Of a stretch of 26,850 nt of DNA, positions 1 to 8,648 are shown in pieces. Origin of the DNA: Desulfobacteraceae bacterium (GTDB lineage Bacteria > Desulfobacterota > DSM-4660 > Desulfatiglandales > Desulfatiglandaceae). Each line of letters opens with the position of its first letter. Position 1 is the stretch's first letter. The position numbers and the translations under genes were made by a program. The DNA lies in contig JABMQV010000246.1 in assembly GCA_013203065.1 (NCBI GenBank), positions 1 through 26,850 of the forward strand, read 5' to 3'. A model generated the notes under the pieces. The model was given only the letters and a program-made list of their open reading frames with translations, searched no databases and was not told the origin of the DNA.

Positions 1-1
1 C

Positions 2-121
2 AATGTGGCGATGGATGTTAGTTTGATTACGCCCATAGCCATGGAGAAGGAACTGAGGTTTGCCATACGTGAGGGTGGAAGGACGGTAGGTGCCGGCGTA
101 ATCAGTGAAATTATTGAGTAG
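2..121 (+). CDS. tuf: Elongation factor Tu, C-terminal end (partial)
   Basis: The window opens inside a reading frame that ends at a TAG and encodes the last 39 residues of EF-Tu. The end of domain 3 is recognisable from the residues around [19 protein letters not shown]-Tu is the GTPase that delivers aminoacyl-tRNA to the ribosomal A site. Its stop lies 11 bases before rpsJ, the usual tuf-rpsJ junction of bacterial str-S10 clusters, so the two are probably co-transcribed. The start and GTPase domain are outside the window. Confidence 0.95.
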   Translation, partial: NVAMDVSLITPIAMEKELRFAIREGGRTVGAGVISEIIE

Positions 122-132
122 GGGACAAGAGA

Positions 133-444
133 ATGATCACCAACCAAAATATCCGGATTCGGCTGAGGGCCTATGATCACAAATTGCTGGATCAGTCAGC
201 CCGTGAGATCGTGGAAACGGCAAATGAAACAGGGGCAAGAGTGGCCGGTCCTATTCCACTTCCCACCGTCATTAATAAATACTGTGTCTTGCGATCTCCC
301 CATGTGGACAAGAAATCCCGGGAGCAGTTCGAAATAAGGACACACAAGCGTTTGTTAGATATCTTGGAGCCGACCCAACAGACAGTCGATGCACTCATGA
401 AACTTGATTTGGCTGCAGGAGTGGACGTGGAGATCAAGCTGTAA
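133..444 (+). CDS. rpsJ: 30S ribosomal protein S10 (NusE)
   Basis: The 103-residue product has the normal S10 length and the family signature [20 protein letters not shown] at the N-terminus, with the loop containing GPIPLPT in the middle and the conserved [13 protein letters not shown] segment. S10 is part of the head of the small subunit and, as NusE, also takes part in antitermination and transcription-translation coupling with NusG. It starts with ATG just after tuf and is the first gene of the S10 operon proper. No unusual residues are seen. Confidence 0.97.
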   Translation: MITNQNIRIRLRAYDHKLLDQSAREIVETANETGARVAGPIPLPTVINKYCVLRSPHVDKKSREQFEIRTHKRLLDILEPTQQTVDALMKLDLAAGVDVEIKL

Positions 445-533
445 GGGGTCTTAGCGATCCAGGTATTATATATAGACCCTCAAAGGGTGCGGAGGGCCGA
501 AGGCTGGGCCGGGAGAATTGGAGCCGGATTGAT

Positions 534-1157
534 ATGACCAACCAGATTTTTGGCAAGAAACTGGGGATGACAAGGCATTTTCTGGAAGAGGGCAAGAGCG
601 TCCCTGTGACCGTTCTAAAGGTCGACCCCTGCGTCGTAACACAGAAGAAAACAGTGGCGAAAGAGGGCTATAACGCAATCCAGGTAGGGTTTGAGCCGCA
701 AAAGAAAGGCAGGATCAACAAGCCCCTGAGGGGCCATTTTGAGAAGGCGACAAAAGGAAAATATTTTGCACATCTGAGGGAAATTGAGGTAGAGGATCCG
801 GGTTCTTTCGAACTGGGGCAAGAGATAAGCTCAGATTTTATTGATGCGGGTGACAGGGTCCATGTGACCGGAATCAGTAAGGGTAGAGGGTTCAGCGGGG
901 TCATGAAGAGATGGGGGTTTTCAGGGGGAAAAAAGACCCATGGATCCCGTTCCCACAGAATTCCCGGCTCCATCGGATGCAGCGCGACACCGGGTAGAGT
1001 CCAAAAAGGAAAAAAATTGCCTGGAAGGATGGGATATCAGCAAGTTACACTCAAGAATCTTCAGGTCATTGATGTAAGGCCTGATCTGAATGTCATTTTG
1101 ATAGGGGGGGCTGTCCCAGGAAGCCGAAATGGTTTTGTGGAGGTCCGTAAGGTCTGA
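534..1157 (+). CDS. rplC: 50S ribosomal protein L3
   Basis: A 207-residue protein starting MTNQIFGKKLGMTRHF, the typical L3 N-terminus. The central tip that reaches toward the peptidyl-transferase centre shows HRIPGSIG and KGKKLPGRMG. L3 is an early assembly protein of the large subunit. The Gln-rich stretch after GSIG seen in E. coli, where L3 is methylated, reads CSATPG here, so that modification is unlikely. It lies 89 bases after rpsJ, with a weak purine-rich site (GGAG) before the ATG. Confidence 0.96.
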   Translation: MTNQIFGKKLGMTRHFLEEGKSVPVTVLKVDPCVVTQKKTVAKEGYNAIQVGFEPQKKGRINKPLRGHFEKATKGKYFAHLREIEVEDPGSFELGQEISSDFIDAGDRVHVTGISKGRGFSGVMKRWGFSGGKKTHGSRSHRIPGSIGCSATPGRVQKGKKLPGRMGYQQVTLKNLQVIDVRPDLNVILIGGAVPGSRNGFVEVRKV

Positions 1158-1256
1158 TGGGGCAATTATCGGGCCGATGATATCTTGCCATCACCTGTGT
1201 TCAAGAAATCCTGCAACTGATAAGCAATCAAACGGGAGAAGAGTTCGAGGCGTGAA

Positions 1257-1880
1257 ATGACGGTCGTGGATGTCTATAATCTTCAAAAAGAGAAGGTTTC
1301 CGAAGTAGAACTAAAGGCGGAGATTTTTGAGATCCCAGTCAAGAGCCACGTCCTTCATCAAGTTGTGGTGAACCAGCTTGCCACTCGGAGGACTGGGTCT
1401 GCATCTTCTAAGGGCCGTTCAGATGTAAAGGCATCTGGAAGAAAACTCTATCGACAGAAAGGGATGGGCCGTGCCAGAGTGGGTTCGGCCTCCTCCCCCA
1501 CAAGAAGAGGAGGCGGAGTAGCCTTTGGTCCGAGTCCGCGTAAATACGGCCAAAAGGTACCCAAGAAAGTGAGAAAGGCTGCACTTCGAATGGCACTGAC
1601 GGATAAGGCGCAGACAGGGCAGCTTATCGTGGTGGATAACTTCGAACTTCCCGAGATCAAGACGAAGAAATTTGTGGAGGTGATGAACAATTTTCATGTG
1701 AATAAGGCCCTTATCATCACCCATGAAAAATTGTTGAACCTTGAAAAATCCTCCAAGAATGTCTCATGGGCAAAGGTGACGAGGCACGAAGGGCTAAATG
1801 CCTACGATATCTTGAGATACGACTTCCTTTTCTTGGAGCAGCCCGCTCTGAGGGCAATAGAAGAGAGACTGGTTCCGTAA
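1257..1880 (+). CDS. rplD: 50S ribosomal protein L4
   Basis: The 207-residue L4 has the extended, basic tunnel loop near residues 60-100 (RQKGMGRARVGS followed by PTRRGGGVAFGP) and a C-terminal globular half. L4 helps line the peptide exit tunnel and in gamma-proteobacteria represses its own operon. Such feedback is not established here and the operon leader is outside the window. The ATG follows a GAGG motif. The stop TAA overlaps the ATG of rplW by one base, implying translational coupling. Confidence 0.96.
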   Translation: MTVVDVYNLQKEKVSEVELKAEIFEIPVKSHVLHQVVVNQLATRRTGSASSKGRSDVKASGRKLYRQKGMGRARVGSASSPTRRGGGVAFGPSPRKYGQKVPKKVRKAALRMALTDKAQTGQLIVVDNFELPEIKTKKFVEVMNNFHVNKALIITHEKLLNLEKSSKNVSWAKVTRHEGLNAYDILRYDFLFLEQPALRAIEERLVP

Positions 1881-2164
1881 TGGATATCTATCAGGTCATA
1901 AAGGAGCCGCATACGACTGAAAAGGCTACGCATCAGAGAGAGGTTAACCAGGTGTCTTTTAAAGTGCACCCGAGGGCCAATAAGATAGAAATACGGCAGG
2001 CTGTGGAGGCCCTTTTTGGGACAAAGGTCCTGGAAGTCAAGACCCTGAATGTGAAGGGCAAGCGCCGGCGGATGGGAAGGAACATTGGAAAGAAGGCCGA
2101 TTGGAAGAAGGCGATTGTCAAACTCGCACCGGGTGAAAAAATTCAAATCTTTGAGGGGATGTAG
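1880..2164 (+). CDS. rplW: 50S ribosomal protein L23
   Basis: A 94-residue protein beginning MDIYQVIKEPHTTEK, a classic L23 start. The reading frame is open farther upstream, but that extension lies inside rplD and has no L23 similarity, so the ATG overlapping the rplD stop is chosen. L23 sits at the tunnel exit and is the docking site for trigger factor and SRP. The basic loop containing GKRRRMGRNIGKKADWKKA is normal for the family. Confidence 0.96.
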   Translation: MDIYQVIKEPHTTEKATHQREVNQVSFKVHPRANKIEIRQAVEALFGTKVLEVKTLNVKGKRRRMGRNIGKKADWKKAIVKLAPGEKIQIFEGM

Positions 2165-2173
2165 ATAAAGCCG

Positions 2174-2213
2174 GCCCACGGAGCATGGGGGAGGTCCCCC
2201 GTTGAAAGTGGGC
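2174..2213 (+). promoter_or_regulatory. Hairpin in the rplW-rplB gap
   Basis: Within the 84-base gap, GCCCAC (2174-2179) can pair with GTGGGC (2208-2213). Inside it GGGGG (2187-2191) faces CCCCC (2196-2200) across an AGGT loop. There is no T tract, so it is not an intrinsic terminator. It could be an mRNA processing site, a translational regulator of rplB or a stabilising element. The pairing is seen in the sequence, while any function is inference. Confidence 0.4.
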
Positions 2214-2248
2214 GTCTTACAGTGTGTGGCTAATAGACGGAGCAGGAG

Positions 2249-3073
2249 ATGGGCATAAAGACCAATAAGCCGACCTCACCTGGAAGGAGATTTCAGACCC
2301 ATTCCACGTTTGAGGAAATAGCACGCAAGAGACCTGAGAAAAGGCTCGCCAGGCCTTTGAAAGAATCTGGTGGCAGGAATTCCATGGGCCGTATGACAGT
2401 GCGCCATCGTGGAGGGGGCCACAAACGTAAATATCGGCTGATTGATTTCAAAAGGGACAAGGACGGGATCCCCGCTGTGGTTGCATTTATCGAATACGAC
2501 CCCAATCGCTCATCAAACATTGCGCTGTTGCATTATGTAGATGGGGAAAAGCGATATATCTTGGCGCCTCACCAGCTTAGGGTCGGGGATCGGGTGAAGT
2601 CTGGCCCTGATGCCGAGATCAGGATAGGCAATGCCCTCCTCCTAAAGGATATCCCTTTGGGGACATATGTCCACAATATCGAACTGAATATCGGACATGG
2701 TGGACAACTGGCCAGAAGTGCGGGGAGCTATGCCCAGTTAATGGCCAAAGAAGGAAAGTATGCCCAATTAAAGCTGCCCTCTGGTGAAGTGAGAATGGTC
2801 CTTCAGAGGTGTAAGGCAACCATCGGTCAGGTAGGCAATATGGACCATGAGAATATTTCCATCGGTAAGGCGGGTCGGAACAGATGGTTAGGAAAGAGAC
2901 CTCGGGTAAGGGGGGTTGCCATGAACCCTGTGGATCATCCCCACGGGGGAGGAGAAGGTAAATCCTCGGGTGGGCGTCATCCTGTGACGCCTTGGGGTGT
3001 TCCCACAAAGGGTTATAGGACCAGGATCAGGAAAAAGAGCGACAAACTTATTGTAAAAAGGGCCAAGAAATAG
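2249..3073 (+). CDS. rplB: 50S ribosomal protein L2
   Basis: The 274-residue product matches full-length L2. It starts [15 protein letters not shown], has the N-terminal RNA-binding segment [18 protein letters not shown], and ends with the nearly invariant loop [13 protein letters not shown], which contains the conserved histidine near the peptidyl-transferase centre. L2 is needed for subunit association and tRNA binding. An AGGAG site lies just before the ATG. It is separated from rplW by a structured gap. Confidence 0.97.
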   Translation: MGIKTNKPTSPGRRFQTHSTFEEIARKRPEKRLARPLKESGGRNSMGRMTVRHRGGGHKRKYRLIDFKRDKDGIPAVVAFIEYDPNRSSNIALLHYVDGEKRYILAPHQLRVGDRVKSGPDAEIRIGNALLLKDIPLGTYVHNIELNIGHGGQLARSAGSYAQLMAKEGKYAQLKLPSGEVRMVLQRCKATIGQVGNMDHENISIGKAGRNRWLGKRPRVRGVAMNPVDHPHGGGEGKSSGGRHPVTPWGVPTKGYRTRIRKKSDKLIVKRAKK

Positions 3074-3118
3074 TTGTAAGTCCGGAAACTTCATGCAACC
3101 GGATGCCTATTCGTGATG

Positions 3119-3155
3119 AGCCCGGTAAATGCGTGAGGGGGTGTACCGTGGGGCT
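3119..3155 (+). promoter_or_regulatory. Hairpin in the rplB-rpsS gap
   Basis: AGCCC (3119-3123) and GGTA (3124-3127) can pair with TACC (3144-3147) and GGGCT (3151-3155), leaving a three-base GTG bulge on the 3' side. This makes nine base pairs around a 16-base loop, ending 21 bases before the rpsS start. No T tract follows. It may influence rpsS translation, but its role is unknown. Confidence 0.35.
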
Positions 3156-3176
3156 TGAACAAAAGGAGGGGAGAAC

Positions 3177-3467
3177 TTGCCAAGATCGCTAAAGAAGGGA
3201 CCATTTGTTGATGAGCATCTGGTTCGAAAGGTCCAGAAAGCGGCTGAGACCCAAAGCAGGAAGATCATAAAGACCTGGTCACGCAGATCCACTGTTCTCC
3301 CCGAGTTCGTTGGATTAACATTTGCGGTACATAATGGCAGGAAGTTCTTCCCAGTATTCGTCGCCGAAGATATGGTCGGGCATAAGTTGGGGGAATTTGC
3401 GCCTACGAGGACCTTCTTTGCCCATGCCGGAGACAAGAAAACCAGGCTTAAGGGTAAGAAGAAGTAG
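3177..3467 (+). CDS. rpsS: 30S ribosomal protein S19
   Basis: A 96-residue protein starting with TTG and reading [19 protein letters not shown], the expected S19 N-terminus. A strong AGGAGG site ends a few bases before the TTG, and no upstream ATG fits. S19 sits in the head of the 30S subunit, binds with S13 and contacts the A-site tRNA region. The segment [20 protein letters not shown] is typical. The lysine-rich tail is normal. Confidence 0.96.
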   Translation: MPRSLKKGPFVDEHLVRKVQKAAETQSRKIIKTWSRRSTVLPEFVGLTFAVHNGRKFFPVFVAEDMVGHKLGEFAPTRTFFAHAGDKKTRLKGKKK

Positions 3468-3500
3468 CAAGAGGCTTTGGGCTTTGTCTGAAGGGATGAA

Positions 3501-3833
3501 ATGGAAGTAAGAGCAGTAGCAAGATTCGTTAGGATTTCACCTCGGAAGATCCGTTTAGTCATGGATCGAATCCGGGGGAAAAAAGTGGAAGAGGCACTAA
3601 ACATCCTATCTTTTGCGCCACAGAAAGGTGCTCGCATATTAAAGAAACTACTTGATTCTGCGGTCGCAAATGCGTCGGAAAATTCGGGTCTGGATGTTGA
3701 TACGCTCTATGTCATTCGTATCTATGCAGATGAAGGGCCAACCTTGAAGAGATGGAGGCCGCGCGCGCAAGGGCGTGCGACGAGGATAAGAAAGAGGACC
3801 AGCCATCTGACGATAGCTTTAGATGAAATCTAG
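3501..3833 (+). CDS. rplV: 50S ribosomal protein L22
   Basis: The 110-residue product starts MEVRAVARFVRISPRKIRLV, the standard L22 opening, and ends with the long beta-hairpin region (LKRWRPRAQGRATRIRKRTS) that lines the exit tunnel and is where macrolide-resistance changes map in other bacteria. Here the hairpin looks normal. It follows rpsS after 33 bases and precedes rpsC by 118 bases. Confidence 0.96.
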   Translation: MEVRAVARFVRISPRKIRLVMDRIRGKKVEEALNILSFAPQKGARILKKLLDSAVANASENSGLDVDTLYVIRIYADEGPTLKRWRPRAQGRATRIRKRTSHLTIALDEI

Positions 3834-3951
3834 GGCGACAAAACTAACGATTTGGCATTTAGGAACTTGGCTTTCTCTTTGGCAATCTTTTTGGCCAGCG
3901 GCACAATGATTTGATTGTCTGTTGATTGCATGATCACACCGGAGGTTCATA

Positions 3952-4596
3952 TTGGGACAGAAAGTTAATCCGATCGGTTTTAGACTGGGGATAAACAGGA
4001 ATTGGGATTCCAGATGGTTTGCGGGAAAGAAATACAGCGATTTCGTACTGGAAGATTACAAAATAAGGAAATTCTTAAAGGAGAAGGTCTCCCAGGCCGG
4101 GGTGGCAAGAATTGAGATTGAAAGGGCCGCCAGCAAAGTCCGCATCCGCCTACATGCTGCCAGACCTGGTATAATCATAGGGAAAAAGGGTTCTGAGATC
4201 GAAAAGATAAAGAGAGACCTTGAGAGAGAGATCAGTCGCGAGGTCATCATCGATATTCAAGAGGTACGAAAAGCCGAGGTTGAAGCGCAGTTGGTGGCAG
4301 AGAATGTGGCCCTTCAATTGGTGCGACGCGTCGCGTTCAGGCGGGCTATGAAAAAAAGCGTCAGTGTCGCCTTGAGGTTTGGCGCCCAAGGCATCAAGAT
4401 CGCCTGTAGCGGAAGGCTGGGTGGCGCTGAGATGGCCCGCCGGGAGTGGTACCGGGAGGGAAGGGTCCCGCTTCACACCATTCGGGCTGATATAGATTAC
4501 GGTTTTGCTGAAGCATTCACAACATACGGCGTTATTGGGGTGAAGGTAACCATATTCAAGGGTGAAATTTTACCTGACAAAGGTAAGAAAGAATAG
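3952..4596 (+). CDS. rpsC: 30S ribosomal protein S3
   Basis: A 214-residue S3 starting at TTG ([20 protein letters not shown]), with GGAGG six bases upstream. The N-terminal half contains the type II KH domain with its GKKG loop in [13 protein letters not shown], and the C-terminal half carries the conserved [14 protein letters not shown] segment. S3 sits at the mRNA entry channel and contributes to the helicase activity of the ribosome. The 118-base gap upstream holds no convincing gene. Confidence 0.96.
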   Translation: MGQKVNPIGFRLGINRNWDSRWFAGKKYSDFVLEDYKIRKFLKEKVSQAGVARIEIERAASKVRIRLHAARPGIIIGKKGSEIEKIKRDLEREISREVIIDIQEVRKAEVEAQLVAENVALQLVRRVAFRRAMKKSVSVALRFGAQGIKIACSGRLGGAEMARREWYREGRVPLHTIRADIDYGFAEAFTTYGVIGVKVTIFKGEILPDKGKKE

Positions 4597-4605
4597 GGAC
4601 GACAC

Positions 4606-5016
4606 ATGCTGAGCCCAAAGAAGGTCAAGTTTCGCAAGAGACAGAGAGGAAGAACAAAGGGTAAGGCTTTCCGGGGAAGTACCTTGGGATTTGGCGACTA
4701 TGGACTACAGGCCTTGGAGTGTGGTCATATGACTGCCCAACAGATAGAGGCTGGACGCGTTGCGGTAACAAGGCATGTAAAGCGCGGCGGCAAGGTCTGG
4801 ATCCGGGTTTTTCCGGACAAGCCGGTCGGTAAAAAACCGGCGGAAACGAGGATGGGTAAAGGTAAGGCCAGTCCGGATGGATGGGTGGCTGTGATAAAGC
4901 CAGGACGAATTCTCTATGAACTTGAGGGAGTTGGGGACACCATGGCCGCAGAGGCGTTTCGTTTGGCCGGCCATAAACTTCCATTTGCTACCAGATTTGT
5001 GACCAGGAGATCATGA
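4606..5016 (+). CDS. rplP: 50S ribosomal protein L16
   Basis: The 136-residue protein begins [16 protein letters not shown] and continues through the usual L16 landmarks: [26 protein letters not shown], and [21 protein letters not shown]16 shapes the A-site tRNA-binding cleft of the large subunit. It starts nine bases after the rpsC stop and ends four bases before rpmC, so tight coupling is likely. Confidence 0.97.
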   Translation: MLSPKKVKFRKRQRGRTKGKAFRGSTLGFGDYGLQALECGHMTAQQIEAGRVAVTRHVKRGGKVWIRVFPDKPVGKKPAETRMGKGKASPDGWVAVIKPGRILYELEGVGDTMAAEAFRLAGHKLPFATRFVTRRS

Positions 5017-5020
5017 GCTT

Positions 5021-5224
5021 ATGAAGGCCGAGGAGCTTAGGGAGTTGAGCGAAGAAGAACTCAGGGAAAAGGAAAAAGAGACAAAGCAGGAATTGTTTAA
5101 CCTGGGATTCCAGAAAGCCACTGGACAATTGGGCAACACAGCTATGATTCTCAAGACAAAGAGAGACTTGGCCCGAGTAAAAACAGTGATTAGGGAACTG
5201 GGAATTGCCGGGGCAAAGGGATAG
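5021..5224 (+). CDS. rpmC: 50S ribosomal protein L29
   Basis: A 67-residue, mostly helical protein starting MKAEELRELSEEELREKEKE and carrying the family core LFNLGFQKATGQLGNTA and the RDLARVKTVIRE helix. L29 lies next to L23 at the polypeptide exit. Its start is four bases downstream of the rplP stop, and the purine-rich end of rplP (CCAGGAG) supplies the ribosome-binding site. Confidence 0.96.
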   Translation: MKAEELRELSEEELREKEKETKQELFNLGFQKATGQLGNTAMILKTKRDLARVKTVIRELGIAGAKG

Positions 5225-5236
5225 TACGAGGTGGTG

Positions 5237-5497
5237 ATGGCGGAGAGAGGATCGCGAAAAGGACTTACAGGGACGGTTATTAAGAACCAGATGAATAAGA
5301 CTGCCCTCGTTCTGGTAGAACGATTGACCAGACATGGAAATTACAGGAAATATGTTAGGAGACGCGCCAAATACATGGCCCACGATCCAAGGAATCTGTG
5401 CCAGATTGGGGACAAGGTGAGGATCATTGAAAGTCGCCCTATCAGTAAAAGGAAACGGTGGCAGGTTATTGATATTATCGAGAAAACCCACGGCTAA
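5237..5497 (+). CDS. rpsQ: 30S ribosomal protein S17
   Basis: The ATG at 5237 gives an 86-residue protein (MAERGSRKGLTGTVI). GTG codons at 5231 and 5234 are in frame, but they sit inside the GAGGTGG likely used as the ribosome-binding site, so the ATG is preferred although the spacing is short. S17 is a primary 16S rRNA-binding OB-fold protein. The motifs KTALVLVERLTRH, YMAHDPRNLCQIGD and IIESRPISKRKRW are diagnostic. It lies 12 bases after rpmC. Confidence 0.95.
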   Translation: MAERGSRKGLTGTVIKNQMNKTALVLVERLTRHGNYRKYVRRRAKYMAHDPRNLCQIGDKVRIIESRPISKRKRWQVIDIIEKTHG

Positions 5498-5547
5498 AGC
5501 TGAACGGTTTCTGGCAAGACTAGCGAGGGTGAATCGGAGCCGGGAAA

Positions 5548-5916
5548 ATGATACAGACTCAAACCACATTGAGGGTGGCTGACAATTCAGGAGCCAAATT
5601 GCTCTCCTGCATAAAGGTGCTGGGAGGGTCAAAGCGGAGATACGCAAGTATTGGCGATGTTATCGTTGTAACCGTAAAAGAGGCAATGCCAAACTCCAAG
5701 GTCAGAAAGGGAGACGTTGTTCGAGCAGTTGTTGTTAGGACGGCCAAGGAGATCCGGAGGAGTGATGGGTCTTATATCAAGTTTGACGATAACTCTGCCG
5801 TGTTGATCAATCAGCAGCGGGAACCTATAGGGACAAGAATTTTTGGGCCGGTAGCAAGGGAACTTAGAGCAAAGAGGTTTATGAAAATCATTTCATTAGC
5901 CCCAGAGGTGCTCTAG
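5548..5916 (+). CDS. rplN: 50S ribosomal protein L14
   Basis: At 122 residues this is the exact usual length of L14. It starts [20 protein letters not shown] and contains [20 protein letters not shown] and the C-terminal [14 protein letters not shown]14 lies at the subunit interface, forms bridges with 16S rRNA and is the binding site of the silencing factor RsfS in other bacteria. It is the first gene of the classical spc group and follows rpsQ by 50 bases. Confidence 0.97.
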   Translation: MIQTQTTLRVADNSGAKLLSCIKVLGGSKRRYASIGDVIVVTVKEAMPNSKVRKGDVVRAVVVRTAKEIRRSDGSYIKFDDNSAVLINQQREPIGTRIFGPVARELRAKRFMKIISLAPEVL

Positions 5917-5960
5917 CGTCAAGCCACATCACCTGACTGATAACAAGGATAATCGCAGAT

Positions 5961-6314
5961 ATGCCGAGATCGAGAGCGTCAAAAGTGAGGAAAAAACACC
6001 CGGACATTAAAAAGAATGACAAAGTTATTGTTATTGTTGGGAAAGAAAAAGGGAAAATTGGTACCGTTTTGAAGGTGGACTCAGAGAAAGAGCGTGTGGT
6101 TGTCGAGAAAGTAAATATGGTTAAGAGACATTCCAAGCCGGGCCAGCAGGCTGGCCAGGGAGGAATTATTGAGAAGGAGGCACCGTTACATGTCTCCAAG
6201 CTAATGATGATTTGCAATAAATGCACGGAGCCAACAAGGATTGGGAAACGTATTCTAGAAGATGGCTCCAAGGTTCGCGTCTGCAAGAAGTGTGGCGAAC
6301 CAATGGATGAGTGA
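5961..6314 (+). CDS. rplX: 50S ribosomal protein L24 with C-terminal zinc ribbon
   Basis: This 117-residue L24 has a KOW motif near residues 19-45 ([18 protein letters not shown]), and the segment [14 protein letters not shown] follows it. The tail carries C85-x2-C88 and C108-x2-C111, a zinc-ribbon pattern that is missing from E. coli L24. The first 15 residues are an extension relative to E. coli, and the upstream AAGGAT fits the ATG used. L24 starts 50S assembly and lies near the tunnel exit. Confidence 0.95.
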   Translation: MPRSRASKVRKKHPDIKKNDKVIVIVGKEKGKIGTVLKVDSEKERVVVEKVNMVKRHSKPGQQAGQGGIIEKEAPLHVSKLMMICNKCTEPTRIGKRILEDGSKVRVCKKCGEPMDE

Positions 6315-6333
6315 AGTTTTTCAGGAGGTAGTA

Positions 6334-6873
6334 TTGTCCCGGTTGAAGGATAGATATCAAGCAGAGGTTGTACCCGCCATGATGAGGGAGTTCGGATATA
6401 AGAGCATCATGGCAGTCCCTCGGATAGAAAAGACTGTGCTAAACATGGGCTTGGGAGAGGCCATCCAGAATATCAAGACGCTTGATGCTGGAGTCGAGGA
6501 GCTTAGCCTGATTGCCGGTCAGAGGGCAGTTGTGACAAAGGCCAAGAGGTCAATCGCTGGTTTCAAACTTCGCCAAGGGATGCCCATAGGATGTATGGTG
6601 ACCCTGCGGCGTGAAAGAATGTACGATTTTTTGGACAAGCTCTTCAATGTTGGCTTTCCCAGGGTAAGGGATTTTAGAGGACTGTCGGACAAAATTTTTG
6701 ACGGCCGCGCCAACTGCTCAACAGGCATCAAGGAGTTTATTATCTTTCCAGAGATCGACTATGACAAGATAGACAAAATGAAAGGCCTGAATATCTCCAT
6801 TGTAACAACAGCAAAGACCGATGCAGAAGGTCTTTTATTGTTGCGGCAATTGGGGATGCCTTTCCGCACCTGA
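6334..6873 (+). CDS. rplE: 50S ribosomal protein L5
   Basis: The TTG at 6334 is chosen because AGGAGGT ends five bases before it and it gives a 179-residue protein ([20 protein letters not shown]), the standard L5 length. Frame upstream of it overlaps rplX and is not L5-like. Conserved features are the [20 protein letters not shown] and [18 protein letters not shown] segments. L5 binds 5S rRNA in the central protuberance and contacts the P-site tRNA. Confidence 0.96.
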   Translation: MSRLKDRYQAEVVPAMMREFGYKSIMAVPRIEKTVLNMGLGEAIQNIKTLDAGVEELSLIAGQRAVVTKAKRSIAGFKLRQGMPIGCMVTLRRERMYDFLDKLFNVGFPRVRDFRGLSDKIFDGRANCSTGIKEFIIFPEIDYDKIDKMKGLNISIVTTAKTDAEGLLLLRQLGMPFRT

Positions 6874-6898
6874 GTTAGCCGAGTTTAGGGAGGTTATA

Positions 6899-7084
6899 TT
6901 GGCTAGGAAGTCGCTTATTGTTAAGGCCCAAAGGAAGCAAAAATTCTCGACACGTCACTATAATAGGTGCCCTGTTTGCGGGCGGAGCAGAGCCTTCTTA
7001 CGTAAATTTGGGCTCTGTAGAATCTGTTTTAGAAATATGGCCTTAAGGGGTGAGATCCCAGGGGTGGTTAAATCAAGCTGGTAA
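6899..7084 (+). CDS. rpsN: 30S ribosomal protein S14, zinc-binding type (type Z)
   Basis: A TTG start at 6899, preceded by GGGAGG, yields a 61-residue protein ([19 protein letters not shown]). It has C24-x2-C27 and C40-x2-C43, the zinc-binding form of S14, sometimes called rpsZ. The Cys-free type is roughly 100 residues. S14 lies in the head of the 30S subunit beside S3 and S10. It begins 25 bases after rplE. Confidence 0.96.
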   Translation: MARKSLIVKAQRKQKFSTRHYNRCPVCGRSRAFLRKFGLCRICFRNMALRGEIPGVVKSSW

Positions 7085-7130
7085 GACCTTTTCGGATTAT
7101 CATTGGTGAAGGGTTATAAGGAGAAGGCAA

Positions 7131-7529
7131 ATGACCATGACCGATCCTATTGCTGACATGCTGACGAGAATCAGGAATGCCGTGAGGGCCTCTCACGAGG
7201 TGGTGAATATTCCCAGTTCGAAATTAAAGGTCAACATAGCCAAGGTTTTGAAAACCGAAGGTTATATCAAGAATTCGAAGATTGTCTCTGATGGTCGACA
7301 TAGGTTCATAAGAATATTCTTAAAATATGATGAAGATGGAGTCCCCGTGATCGGCGGACTCAAGAGGGTTAGCAAGCCAAGCTGTCGGATCTATGAAAAG
7401 GCTGAAAGTATTCCAACGGTCCTGGATGGTTATGGAATCAACGTCGTTTCCACATCGAAGGGGATCATGACGGATAGAGAGGCCCGGAAAAACAAAGTCG
7501 GTGGAGAGATCCTCTGTTCGGTGTGGTAA
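7131..7529 (+). CDS. rpsH: 30S ribosomal protein S8
   Basis: The 132-residue product reads MTMTDPIADMLTRIRNA at the start and ends with MTDREARKNKVGGEILCSVW, both standard for S8. The first of two ATGs is chosen because AAGGAG sits seven bases before it, while the second at 7137 would be spaced 13. S8 is a central 16S rRNA-binding protein and in E. coli is the translational repressor of the spc operon. Whether it regulates here is not shown. Confidence 0.96.
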   Translation: MTMTDPIADMLTRIRNAVRASHEVVNIPSSKLKVNIAKVLKTEGYIKNSKIVSDGRHRFIRIFLKYDEDGVPVIGGLKRVSKPSCRIYEKAESIPTVLDGYGINVVSTSKGIMTDREARKNKVGGEILCSVW

Positions 7530-7572
7530 ATACTTGGCTAGTGCCAAACCCATTTAGAGATGGAGGTTATGA

Positions 7573-8112
7573 ATGTCTCGCTTAGGCAAAAAGCCTATTC
7601 CGATACCAAAAGATGTTGAGATTAGGCTTGAAGGTGCTCTCCTCACGGTAAAAGGACCAAAGGGCGAGCTCAAGAGACAAGTGCATCCCAAGGTTCATGT
7701 GAATATGGATGGTGATAAGATCTCTGTTTCGGTGGCTGATGGGAGCAGGGAATCAAGGTCCCTTCACGGCCTTTTTGCGGTCCTGATCAACAACATGGTA
7801 ATCGGCGTTACAAAGGGTTTTGAGAGAGTTCTCGAGATCGCGGGTGTTGGATACAGGGCTGCGATCGAAGGCAGGACCGCTGTTTTTAACCTGGGATATT
7901 CACGCCCCATAAACTTCGAACTGCCTGACGGGGTGGACGCAAGCGTAGATAAGTCCAAGGTCATTTTAACGGGGATTGACAAGGAACTTCTGGGAATGAC
8001 CGCTTCGCAAATCAGGGATCTTCGAAGGCCCGAGCCTTATAAGGGGAAGGGGATCAAGTACGCAGGGGAGATGATACGGAGAAAGGCCGGAAAGACAGGT
8101 GCTGTCAAATAA
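7573..8112 (+). CDS. rplF: 50S ribosomal protein L6
   Basis: A 179-residue protein with the duplicated L6 fold. It starts MSRLGKKPIPIPKDVEIRLE, has GVTKGFERVLEIAGVGYRA in the middle, and ends in RRPEPYKGKGIKYAGE, the family's best signature. L6 sits near the sarcin-ricin loop and the factor-binding site. The ATG follows a GGAGG at good distance. A 152-base gap follows before rplR. Confidence 0.97.
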   Translation: MSRLGKKPIPIPKDVEIRLEGALLTVKGPKGELKRQVHPKVHVNMDGDKISVSVADGSRESRSLHGLFAVLINNMVIGVTKGFERVLEIAGVGYRAAIEGRTAVFNLGYSRPINFELPDGVDASVDKSKVILTGIDKELLGMTASQIRDLRRPEPYKGKGIKYAGEMIRRKAGKTGAVK

Positions 8113-8264
8113 CGGCCTTTCACGAAAAGGTGGTGAATCATCGCCTGTTGGGGTGAGACTCGCTCCTGTGAAGCGGGGCCGTGATTATTAAAAGGGTTGG
8201 ACGCTCTATCGCAAGAAGACAAAATATCTGGGTTCTAATTTACGGAGGTTGAGGGATCATCAAG
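8113..8264. other. 152-base gap between rplF and rplR
   Basis: This is the longest gap inside the ribosomal supercluster apart from none larger. No open frame with a start and ribosome-binding site is seen. AATCA near 8137 and TGATT near 8182 could close a long imperfect stem around a GC-rich middle, but the pairing is interrupted and no T tract is present. The GGAGG near the 3' end, followed by GAGGG, serves rplR. Confidence 0.4.
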
Positions 8265-8633
8265 ATGGCTGGTTTTAGTAGATCAGATGCAAGGGCGAAG
8301 AGAAGAAAAAGAGTTCGGAAAAATATCCGAGGGACCTCTGATAAGCCCCGGCTAAGTGTTTTTAGGAGCGCCAGGCATATTTATGCTCAGGCCATAGATG
8401 ATACCACAGGTAGGACATTGGTGGAAGCCTCTTCATTATTTAAAGGGCTTGCCCCGAAGATTAAAGGGAACGGCGGTAATAAAAAAGGGGCCGCCTTGGT
8501 GGGTAGTTCTGTCGCTGAACAGGCGCTCGAGAATGGTATCAAGATCGTTGTGTTTGACCGAAACGGGTTCCTGTACCATGGCCGCGTAAAGGCCCTTGCC
8601 GAGGCGGCGCGTGAGTCCGGACTGAAGTTTTGA
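8265..8633 (+). CDS. rplR: 50S ribosomal protein L18
   Basis: The 122-residue product shows the L18 landmarks [40 protein letters not shown] and the C-terminal [21 protein letters not shown]18 binds 5S rRNA together with L5 in the central protuberance. The ATG at 8265 is used; a GAGGG lies about nine bases before it. It ends 15 bases before rpsE. Confidence 0.96.
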   Translation: MAGFSRSDARAKRRKRVRKNIRGTSDKPRLSVFRSARHIYAQAIDDTTGRTLVEASSLFKGLAPKIKGNGGNKKGAALVGSSVAEQALENGIKIVVFDRNGFLYHGRVKALAEAARESGLKF

Positions 8634-8648
8634 GGAGGGATAGATCCA

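Noticed and set aside
1766..1879. A 38-residue N-terminal extension of L23
   Set aside because: This segment lies wholly within rplD and is not L23-like.
3119..3155. A group II intron or retron RNA element in the rplB-rpsS gap
   Set aside because: The segment superficially looks like structured intron RNA, but no domain V pattern or reverse transcriptase is present.
3830..3931. A 33-codon minus-strand frame filling the rplV-rpsC gap
   Set aside because: Its translation is lysine-rich and tidy, but there is no ribosome-binding site, no known family, and it ends inside rplV. The gap's GGAGG belongs to rpsC.
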